NCBI RefSeq assembly: GCF_040954645.1 | Contig: NC_092808.1 | Span: forward strand, 80,439,889 to 80,503,888 | Direction: 5' to 3' | DNA: 64,000 nt | Source: Diabrotica undecimpunctata | Lineage: Eukaryota; Arthropoda; Insecta; Coleoptera; Chrysomelidae | Shown: one piece after another, positions 56,569 to 64,000 of the stretch | How positions within the stretch are numbered: the first letter of the stretch is position 1 | Layout: the number at the start of each line of letters is the position of its first letter | Notes under the pieces: generated by a model | Told to the model about the DNA's origin: nothing | Seen by the model: the letters and a program-made list of their open reading frames with translations, nothing else | The model's database searches: none | Position numbers and translations under genes: made by a program

Positions 56569-59120
56569 GTGTCGAGTATAGCCACATCTCAAATGCTTCC
56601 AGTTTTCTGCACATATCTTCGTTTAAGGTCCACGATTCAACACCATAAAAAAGGACAGAGAAGACGTAGCATTGCAGCATTCTTACTTTTGTATCAAGAG
56701 AGAGGTTGTGACTCTTAAAGAAGATCCCCATTCGATTGAAGGTGGATCTAGCTTTTCCGATGCGTGCTCTAATCTCCTGGTTGTTGGTACATTCTTCATT
56801 TATTATGGTGCCCAGGTAGTTGTAGTGCGTCACTCTTTCTACAGGCGATTGGTTGACATAGAGTTGACATTCTTTTATCCTTTTTTTGCTAATTATCATA
56901 AGCTTTGTCTTATTAACGTTTATATTGAGTCCATATTGTTGACTGTAATACGTGATTTTGTTCATAAGAACTTGTAGGTCTTCTAAGTTGTCCGCAAATA
57001 CTTTGGTGTCATCTGCATATCTGATTTTGTATAGCCGGTAACCATTTAGTAGAATACCGTTTTCAGTTTTGTACAAAGCTTTGATAAATATTCTTTCAGA
57101 GTACAGATTGAAGATTAGAGAAGACAAAATATAGCCTTGCCTCACTCCATGCATAATTTTCACATAGTCAATATGTTCACTTTTAACTCTGAGATTTGCC
57201 GTCTGATTCAAGTAAAGATTTCTAATTATTTTGAGATCTTGGTTGTTAATTCCTGCTCCGTTTAGTATTTGCATCATCTTGGCGTGCTGTACTCGATCAA
57301 ACGCTTTCTCGTAATTAACCAGACATGCGTATACGTCGCAGTTGACGTCTCTGCATCTCTGAAATAAGACTTGTACTGAGAACAAAGCCTCTGTAGTACC
57401 AACGGCATTTGTGAACCCGAACTATTTGGGGAATTTTGACTTTCACACAGCTTGTAGATTCTCTTATGAATTATCTTTAGGAATAATTTTAGGAGATGAC
57501 TCATGAGGCTTATGGTACGGTAATTTCCTCATTTTTGGCTCCTGGTTTTTTTGGAAGTGCAGTAAACTCAGATTTCAGCCATTCTATTGGTATTTCTCTA
57601 GAGTTGTATATGTTGTTGAATAACTTTACGATTATTGCTATTGATTCGTTGTCCATTAGTTTGAGTAGTTCTGCTTGTATATTATCAGGGCCTGCCGCTT
57701 TGCCATCCTTTAACTGTGTTATTCGGAATAAACTTCCTGCTGTACTATTTCTGGTCCATCATTTACCTCTTCTAGCTCAAAGATGTTATCTCTTTGGTCT
57801 TTAAATAGTTTTTCTAGATATTCTTTCCACGTTCTTATTTTACTCTGTTTGTCCAAGATAATGTTTCCGTCAGAATCAGTTATATTTTCTTTCTGCCTTT
57901 GTGTTAGTCCCCCTGTGAGTTCTTTAACTTTCCTATGTACATTGTAACTATCATACTTTGACTGCACAGTCTCTATTTCTTCGCATTTTTCCCTTGCCCT
58001 TTTTTCTTTCGCTTCTCTGATTTTCGTTCTTATTAATATATTTATGGTTTTATATTTGTCTGGGTCATTTTTGGATTCTCTTCTCTCGTTCATTAGTTTT
58101 AGGATCTCATCTGTCATCCATGATTTTATCCTCATTAATATATCTGCCTTTAAGTGTTTATCCTTTACATGTTGCATAAGTTCTGTAATATGTTTGATCG
58201 TTTGCTCTTCTTTCGATTTGTCTCTAATTGCAGTCACTTGCTCAATTAACGTGGCTTGGACTCTCATCCTTGTATCGAGGTCTTTCAGCATACCTAGGTC
58301 GTATGATTGTGCTTTCCTTTTCTGCACTGTTTTGGGTTTGATTCGAAATACTCCCACCAGTGGAACGTGGTCTGTCTCCAAGTCTGCTCCAGGATGTCTT
58401 GACAGATGTAAAGCTGTTTCGGAATATTTTATTTCCTAAAATGTAGTCTATTTGATTCCTAATAATTCTCCCGGATCTGTCTTGAGGGGATTTCCACGTG
58501 TACAGCTTGCGAGGTGGTAATTGGAAGAATGTGTTGGTTACAACTAGTTCTGAGTCTTCTGCGAATTTTTCTAGGAGGTCTCCTCTCTCGTTTCTGACTC
58601 CAAGTCCATGTGCTCCAATGTACTGTGTCTTATCTCCAGCTCCAATCTTGGCATTGAAATCGCCCATAATGATGAGAACTTCCTGTCTAGGAATTTTCTG
58701 TATGATACTGTTGATGTTCTGGTAGTACTCAGTTGCTTCTTCCTCCTCTTTGTCTGCAGTGGGAGCATAGACTTGGATGATGTTTATATTAATAGGGTTG
58801 GCTTCTACTTATAGTAACATCACTCTCTCTGATATTGGTGTAAAGTTAGTAATGCATTTGGCAACCTTGGGTGATATGATTATTCCGACTCCATATTCAT
58901 GTGAACCATCACTTTTTCCCGAGTAATATACCTTGTGATCTTCTATTTGTATTTCTCCATTTCTGTTATTCCCATAATTTCAATATGCAGTCTCTTCATC
59001 TCCTGAATTGCATTTTGAATTCTTCCTGCTTTGTATAAAGTTTTGACCTTGATATTCTTTCTGCACTTCAATTTATTATCTTTTGGTAAACTCAAACCGT
59101 TGATTAAATCTTTGGTTTAT
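56566..59120 (-). pseudogene. RTE-like LINE, copy B (endonuclease and RT)
   Basis: A 2.5-kb minus-strand body. The APE-type endonuclease: GLSLPKDNKLKCRKNIKVKT start region, IQEMKRLHIEIMGITE, YYSGKSDGSHEYGVGI, a stop after RVMLL, IQVYAPTADKEEEE, GDFNAKIG, YTWKSPQ, NQIDYILGN and TDHVPLVG (usually SDHxP). Then a linker with WMTDEILKLMNERRES, and the RT: LVNYEKAFDRVQHAKM (motif A), GVRQGYILSSLIFNLYSE, KIRYADDTKVFADNLEDL (YADD intact), YNYLGTIINE and VLFYGVESWTLNED. It ends abruptly in (TA)n, losing the tail that copy A keeps. At least three frameshifts. RTE clade is my best guess. Confidence 0.85.
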
Positions 59121-59487
59121 CCGCCTTTGAGGTCGATTTCACAACCTCAGAACAAAAGGGTGCCCTACCACTTACCAACTTATCCGCCCTAAGCCGTTGG
59201 TCAGTAAGTGGGGGATTGCTTATACCGGCAATCGCTCGGTGAATGACTCGTCACACTGAATGACTCGCCACACTGAAGAGTATGAGGTAGAACGAAATAT
59301 AGTGACCCGTCTACCCTCGAAAACCTAATAGCCATTCGTGGTCGGAAGAAATAAGAGTTAGCCAACAGAGGCTGATAGGAAAGGCCCTTATGATGCGCCA
59401 GGTGCGTTTCATAAGCGTACGAGTATTAATACACCTTGTGTTCTCGCTCATACCTCGGGGTGTTGACTACAGACTGTATGGCTCGTT

Positions 59488-59489
<2 letters not shown>
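59121..59489 (-). other. Probable LINE copy B leader, GC-richer
   Basis: Lies between the endonuclease start and (TA)n tract 17. It contains the hairpin-like TTACCAACTTATCCGCC/GGTCAGTAAGTGGG pair and AATGACTCGTCACACTG repeated with AATGACTCGCCACACTG. No ORF stands out. Confidence 0.4.
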
Positions 59490-59551
<62 letters not shown>

Positions 59552-59558
59552 GTATGTA

Positions 59559-59619
<61 letters not shown>
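59490..59619. repeat. (TA)n tract 17
   Basis: About 130 bp with a GTATATGTATGTATATATG interruption, between LINE copy B and the inverted hammerhead pair. Confidence 0.97.
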
Positions 59620-59682
59620 GGTAAAATGTATGACCTAGGAGAACAAATTCATTAAACTTCCCGTGCTCGAATCGGTATCAAT

Positions 59683-59729
59683 AAAGTGTTATTACTCATT
59701 TTGGCATATCCCTGCGTCATCAGATACTT
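59683..59729 (-). ncRNA. Degenerate hammerhead motif, left copy
   Basis: Minus strand: CTGATGA (59723-59717), CGCA-GGGATA-TGCC, then AAAA in place of GAAA, and GAGTAA in place of GAGTC. Core mutations predict inactivity. Confidence 0.5.
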
Positions 59730-60303
59730 GGGCTGATACAAATTCAAACTCGGAAAGTGCAACGAATATCTCCTGAAACTTGAGTTATCCCATGAATGGA
59801 ACAAGAAACTTTTGCACACACGCGACTTTTGCAAGAAAATCGTGACCTCGAACTCGATACGCATAACTTGCATCATGGAAACTGGCAGTATTTTCATTTC
59901 GAAGCGGCCTTTTATGCTGGACAGGTAAGACCGTAATTAAACCAACCAAATAATAATTTACGTCGTGAGAGCGCACTGCATTACCATTTCTCCATATTTC
60001 TTTTCTTTTCACCTAATTAGTTACCTCAAAGCACTACAACCTTAAGCAGTTATAAGGGTGTCCAGCTTCATGAGTCGATAACTTCAACATTTTAGCGACC
60101 TCTGAGATCCGGCCTTTTTTTTTTAAGGCATAACGTTGTTCTCAACGGACCCCTCCGAATCACTATTCGCCATAATCGTTTATTAATAATTACACAAACA
60201 ACCAAAAACATACACTTCTTGCGGTTAGAATAATACTGACACGTTTCTTAAAAATCATCACGTTCATTCGTTGGACTTTTCGAGTTTGAATTTATATCAG
60301 ACC

Positions 60304-60349
60304 AAGTGTCTGATGAGGCAGGGATATGCCGAAATGAGTCATAACACTT
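60304..60349 (+). ncRNA. Hammerhead ribozyme motif, right copy
   Basis: Stem I 5' strand AAGTGT (60304-60309), CTGATGA (60310-60316), stem II GGCA (60317-60320), loop GGGATA, TGCC (60327-60330), GAAA (60331-60334), then TGAGTC with a GTC cleavage triplet (60338-60340) and a stem I 3' strand ACACTT (60344-60349) complementary to the 5' strand. All invariant core bases are present. Stem III is minimal and stem I is offset by three bases, so activity needs testing. Confidence 0.65.
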
Positions 60350-60457
60350 TATTGATACCGATTCGAGCACAAAACTTTAACGAATTGGTCCTCCTAAGCC
60401 ATACATTTGGCCATTTAATTACCAAAGCAATAGCTTATGCTAAAAGATTTAATCTTT

Positions 60458-60460
<3 letters not shown>

Positions 60461-60521
<61 letters not shown>

Positions 60522-60535
60522 CATATATGTATATA
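60461..60535. repeat. (TA)n tract 18
   Basis: About 75 bp, with GTATATATATACATATATG at its right end. Confidence 0.97.
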
Positions 60536-61420
60536 GCGATATAAGTGATAATAGCTGCATGATACAGCGCATGCCACTTCACGTTTATTCTGAAAGAAGT
60601 ACTCATCAAACATATGAAGAGTTTTCAGAAGCCATAACACATACTGAAAAACATTGCCAACTAAATTCAAAATAGTTGTGATTCGTGACAAACGAGGAAG
60701 GGGTGATCCGGTGCTCTTCAGCATTGGCCTACAAGAACACACAGGTGTTTTGACAAATTAAAGAAAAAACTTTGTTGGTGATTCAAATATATATTTGTTC
60801 CCGAAAATCGGTACAAATAATCCGATGACCGGTTATAAAGTTAAGGAACAATATGTCAAAATGAGTGGAGTAAAAAATCCTGGTACCATTACATCGACGA
60901 GATTATGCAAACATAGGGCACCCAAATCTTCAACATGTCGCCGAATGATATCGAACAAATAACAACTTTTATGGATCACATTAATGGAGTACATAAACAG
61001 GTGTATAGATTGCCCGATGACGTATATAAAACGGCAAAAATTTTCAAGCTCTTAATGCTGATGGAAAAAGGAGAAGCAGGGTGATATAAAGGCAAGACTT
61101 TAGATGAAATCAACTTAAACATGGAGGATGAGTTATGACGAAACAAGTGATGCCGAATTAGATGCTAGTGAGTTAGTTTAAGTCGAACCTAAAAATGTCC
61201 CTACTATCAACAAAAAAAGTCTTACTCTTGTGCCATGGACTTTAGAGCAAAGAGAAATTGCAAAAAAATCTTTACAGATCACATAAGAAACAAGACACCA
61301 CCAAAAAAAGAGAGTGTGAAGAACTTAAATCCAGAAATACAAATATTTTTGGCAATAAAACATGACTCCAAATTAAAGTTTTTATACGAAACATTTACCG
61401 GTTGAGTTAATTTGTGATGC
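60536..61420 (+). pseudogene. Crypton-like tyrosine recombinase relic
   Basis: Frame fragments: VVIRDKRGRGDPVLFSIG, a stop, NIYLFPKIGTNNPMTGYKVK, MSGVKNPGTITSTRLCKH (Arg and His of the R-H-x-x-H/R-Y set), then in another frame IFNMSPNDIEQITTFMDHIN, GVHKQVYRLPDDVYKTAK (the second His and the nucleophile Tyr), KGKTLDEINLNMED, LVPWTLEQREIAKKSF and RNKTPPKK. In insects this architecture (LRKHxAT...FMGHxxGVHxxxYRLP) is what Crypton-type YR transposons carry. It is 5'-truncated at (TA)n and riddled with stops; GH is DH here. Confidence 0.6.
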
Positions 61421-63201
61421 AATTTTACACTGGGCTGACAATCACGAGATACATTAATGCCTGCCGCTAGTTTACGATTTATTCTTACTTCTGTGCTTAT
61501 AGCACATTCGAAGTTATTTTTTGTTTTCAGTGTATTTTATTCAATATAATGTATTTTGTATTAGTTTACTATTGGTAACAATCTTCAGAGTTTCAGAGCT
61601 TAATCTTTAATTAATAATATTCAGTCTCATCTGAATCAATTTTGAAATAATCGTAATATACCGAAACGTTTTTTAAATTTTTGGTCTTATTAAAAATTGT
61701 TTAAAAAAAAATCAACCACCACAGTTACAACTGTTTGCTACTTATAATGTTTTTTGAGATATTCACCTACTTTGAAGTAATCATTAGAACGAAAAAACTT
61801 TCAACTGCATTTTTCTCAAAAATTATACTGTATGATTTATATTTAATATTGGTCTGGGTAAATAAATAATATGCTTTTTCAAATTATGTTACAAAAAATG
61901 GAATTTGTTGTTTAAAAAATGTCGATGCCATTACAAGCACCATTTTCTATCATCAAAAAAAGGAAATTAAATGTTTTTTCGTATTATACGATTTTTTCAA
62001 ATCTAAAAAATTTCAAATTTAAAATATATATAATAAAAGTTATAAGATTAATTATGCCTAATATATTATATTTAAGATATTTTTTAATGTTACAAATAGT
62101 GGAAAAATATGTTTTTGAAACAGCATCGTTACTTCAAAACTAATTAATAATAATAAAAAATGTTATTTATAAACAATTCAGTTCTGAATGTAGCTAATAA
62201 CTTTGGTCCGAAACTTTTCTAGGTAAACAGGAACGTTTCTATTCTCTCACTTTTTATTTTTGATACACTACTTTTATTTCAAAAGTTGCAACACTGATAA
62301 TTGTTAATAAGTTTTATTAAAAAGGTTTTCCGATGCAACATAATTTACATTATATCTTATTTGAGAAATATGAGTATTTTGGAATTTTTATAATAAATTC
62401 ATTAGTTTTGACACCATTATTAAAATATTATTATAACATGCAATACTGAAATCTGCTTAGAAAATTAGGTACATTCTGTATAGTGAGTTAGTATTTGCTG
62501 CATATTTTGATTAACCTTATATTCAAAACTATCACTTTCTGACATATTAGGTTTTATTTAGTAGAATTTTTTTTTTTTCCTTTTTCTTTAATTCTTTCTT
62601 GAATATCTTTAATTCTCATTTTAAATTAGTGATATTCCTGTGAGTCAATAATTATCATGAATAACACTATATCAGTTTTTCCTGATTTACGATTTCTTTT
62701 CGTTTTGTCATTATGGAGTACTGTACCTACTTTCCTTCATTTACAAAATGATGCTACTCATTATCTAGCAGACAACCTTGAAAATATAAGTTGGCATATT
62801 CTACGCAGACATATTTTCTAACAGAGCACAAATAGTATTTAGGATCACATCAAAATGAATAATAAACTGAACCGAGGTATTTGATAATGGCAACGTTGCG
62901 GATGCAGGAACAGCTTTCCTATGAACAAAAATACCCGTTGCGGACACAGAAATGTCGGCGTGCTATAATATGGTATATTGGGACGTTCCAACGATGGCAA
63001 AATATGTGGATGCAAAACTGCTATCTTAGTGAAAGTAAAAATCATCTTCTTTATTCTTAAAGTATATAGAAAACTGAGTTGACACCGAAGTAGCCATTGT
63101 TGTAAGATAGTCAACAACAGTTTAAAATTTAGATATATTTCAATTTTTCGAGTGGACGCACAAACATACCTATAATAAAATGATGCAGCAATGATGGTAA
63201 G

Positions 63202-63204
<3 letters not shown>
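61421..63204. other. Unassigned very AT-rich DNA
   Basis: ORFs at 61919-62143 (+) and 62845-63117 (-) have no motifs. 62905-63005 is GC-richer and contains two diverged copies of GTTGCGGAN(G/A)CAG. Nothing is recognised. Confidence 0.35.

Positions 63205-63267
<63 letters not shown>
63205..63267. repeat. (TA)n tract 19
   Basis: About 63 bp abutting the 3' end of PLE 2. Confidence 0.97.
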
Positions 63268-63271
<4 letters not shown>

Positions 63272-63313
63272 ATTACTGAGTTCTCGGGAAGAACCGCGTT
63301 GAGAATTTAAAAC

Positions 63314-63356
63314 TCGACGTTTCGGCACCCATTTTGGAGCCATTATCAAGAGGGAT
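63314..63356 (-). ncRNA. PLE 2 hammerhead-like motif
   Basis: Minus strand: CTTGATAATGGCTCC, AAAAT loop, GGGTGCCGAAACGTCGAG. Stem II GGCTCC pairs with GGGTGCC, allowing one bulge. GAAACGTC is intact, while CTGATGA is degenerate. Confidence 0.4.
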
Positions 63357-63518
63357 ACGGTTCGGTTCGAGTTCAGGGTCTCAATCTGCCTACTCCCCTT
63401 ACTCGAGACGTACCAGTATCGTGATCTATATTGCAAGAACTGTCTCTCGGCACTGAGGTCTCAATCTGCCTACTCCCCAGTGTCGAGTGACAACCGGTCT
63501 TACCCTGTGTCGCTGCTT

Positions 63519-63998
63519 TTATACTCGCTGTATGCGCGGGAACGGTATGTGCTGACGTGGTCTGAACTGACGTGGCCTGAGCGGTGTGGGCGGAGGTCGC
63601 TGAAGAAGGGGTCGCCATGTTGCCGGCAATCGTTTCGCGTCATCGCGCGTGTTCAAGCTGTGAGGCCGTTTTTCGATTTCGATAGCTTCACGAATGATTC
63701 TCGCTTTTAATGAGCGGATGGGAGCGATGGTTTTTGCTTTTTCGAAATCTATTTTGTGGCCTGTCTGAATATGATGTTGGGCTAGGGCTGAAGTGGTATC
63801 GGAATGTTTGACTGATAGAGAATGTTCGTAAATACGGTTATGGATTCGTCGGTTTGTCTGTCCTACGTATGTACGTGGGCAACTGGAACAAGGTATCTCG
63901 TAGACACCATGGTCTTCATTGGGGATTTGGTCTTTTACGGATCTAACGAGATTGGAAAATTTGGAGTAAGTGGTGAAGATGGTTTTGATATTAAGAGG
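63519..63998 (-). CDS. PLE 2 GIY-YIG endonuclease, C-terminal 159 residues (partial)
   Basis: The frame is open from the window edge to a TAA at 63521-63519, with no ATG because the start lies outside. It reads LVRSVKDQIPNEDHGVYEIP, CSSCPRTYVGQTNRRIHNRI and YEHSLSV, giving GVY, YVG and Arg/His positions of a GIY-YIG nuclease. Then ALAQHHIQTGHKIDF (the AxxxHxxxxxHxI motif) and ARIIREAIEIEKRPHSLNTR (the REAIEIxK motif with Glu). A Pro/Arg-rich tail follows. In PLEs this domain nicks target DNA for the attached RT. No stop or frameshift is seen in this part. Confidence 0.8.
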   Translation of the reverse strand, partial: PLNIKTIFTTYSKFSNLVRSVKDQIPNEDHGVYEIPCSSCPRTYVGQTNRRIHNRIYEHSLSVKHSDTTSALAQHHIQTGHKIDFEKAKTIAPIRSLKARIIREAIEIEKRPHSLNTRDDAKRLPATWRPLLQRPPPTPLRPRQFRPRQHIPFPRIQRV

Positions 63999-64000
63999 GA

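Larger units (their letters stand above)
59614..60458. mobile_element. Asymmetric inverted pair with hammerhead motifs
   Basis: The minus-strand copy (about 59620-60010) and the plus-strand copy (about 60250-60440) face outward. They share GAGTTTGAATTTNTATCAG, the hammerhead block, ATAACACTTTATTGATACCG and ATTCGAGCAC, and then a CTCCTANG(T/C)CATACATTT tail. The left copy extends further inward, so the right is 5'-truncated, the same asymmetry as the PLE dimer. Both outer ends meet (TA)n. No coding capacity is seen. Confidence 0.65.
63268..64000 (-). mobile_element. Second Penelope-like element, 3' part
   Basis: It enters from the right window edge. On the minus strand it carries a GIY-YIG domain, a C-terminal tail and a 3' region with a GAAACGTC motif, ending at (TA)n tract 19. 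Its protein differs clearly from the 33.5-37.3 kb PLE, so it is another family. An internal duplication of TCTCAATCTGCCTACTCCCC (63390 and 63460 regions) is present. Confidence 0.8.

Noticed and set aside
58044..58439. A 131-codon plus-strand hydrophobic ORF
   Set aside because: Antisense shadow of the LINE copy B linker/endonuclease region.
63373..63618. An 81-codon minus-strand ORF (MATPSSATSAHTAQ...)
   Set aside because: It overlaps the PLE 2 endonuclease tail in another frame; the GIY-YIG frame is the one with conserved motifs.

Overview
The window looks like AT-rich genomic DNA from an insect. The evidence is a phase 1-1 immunoglobulin-domain exon, insect-type retrotransposons (BEL/Pao, errantivirus, Jockey/I and RTE-like LINEs, Penelope-like), five piggyBac relics, an FLYWCH/MULE transposon, a Helitron scrap and nineteen long (TA)n tracts. 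A large, repeat-rich genome such as that of a beetle or hemipteran would fit, but I cannot name the species. There is no operon-like organisation. The one convincing piece of a host gene is a single Ig exon (3672-3944, +), so most of the window is probably intron or intergenic DNA filled by mobile elements.

Layout. 1-7.2 kb: LINE fragments, a nearly complete MULE (778-2751) with an open transposase and a 9-bp target duplication, the Ig exon, then more LINE debris. 7.2-12.1 kb: a train of modules separated by (TA)n tracts: element X (8082-9411), a near-perfect 551-bp-arm palindrome with a hammerhead-ribozyme-like motif in each arm (9503-10657), and element Y copy 1. 12.1-20.5 kb: a telomere-like CCTAA patch, three piggyBac relics, and a LINE reduced to ORF1 plus its RNase H tail. 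20.5-32 kb: a Helitron scrap, LINE tails, an internally deleted errantivirus with both LTRs inside (TA)n, element Y copy 2, and a gypsy-type gag with a SAP-like start.

32.4-37.6 kb is a three-level nest: a LINE, holding a 215-bp foldback flanked by AATTAATT, whose left edge is interrupted by a head-to-head Penelope-like (PLE) dimer with a 14-bp target duplication. 38.2-43.2 kb: two piggyBac elements with TTAA ends and subterminal palindromes. 44.9-52.4 kb: an element with roughly 350-bp inverted repeats, interrupted by a 6-kb BEL/Pao element with a 5-bp GCGCG duplication. 53-64 kb: LINE and errantivirus fragments, a 2.6-kb LINE body trimmed by (TA)n, a second asymmetric inverted pair with an almost canonical hammerhead motif (60304-60349), a degraded Crypton-like tyrosine recombinase, and the 3' part of a second PLE with a GIY-YIG domain.

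The most interesting pattern is that four separate inverted repeats (9503-10657, 33527-37339, 37351-37565, 59614-60458) share one architecture: head-to-head copies with 3' ends facing outward, each carrying a hammerhead-like core (often ending GAAACGTC) near its outer end. One is a coding PLE; the others look like short, possibly non-autonomous relatives. Second, most module boundaries between 8 and 30 kb and between 56 and 63 kb fall exactly on (TA)n tracts, as if these were preferred landing or recombination sites. Everything here was read by eye. Family names rest on recognised motifs, not on database searches.
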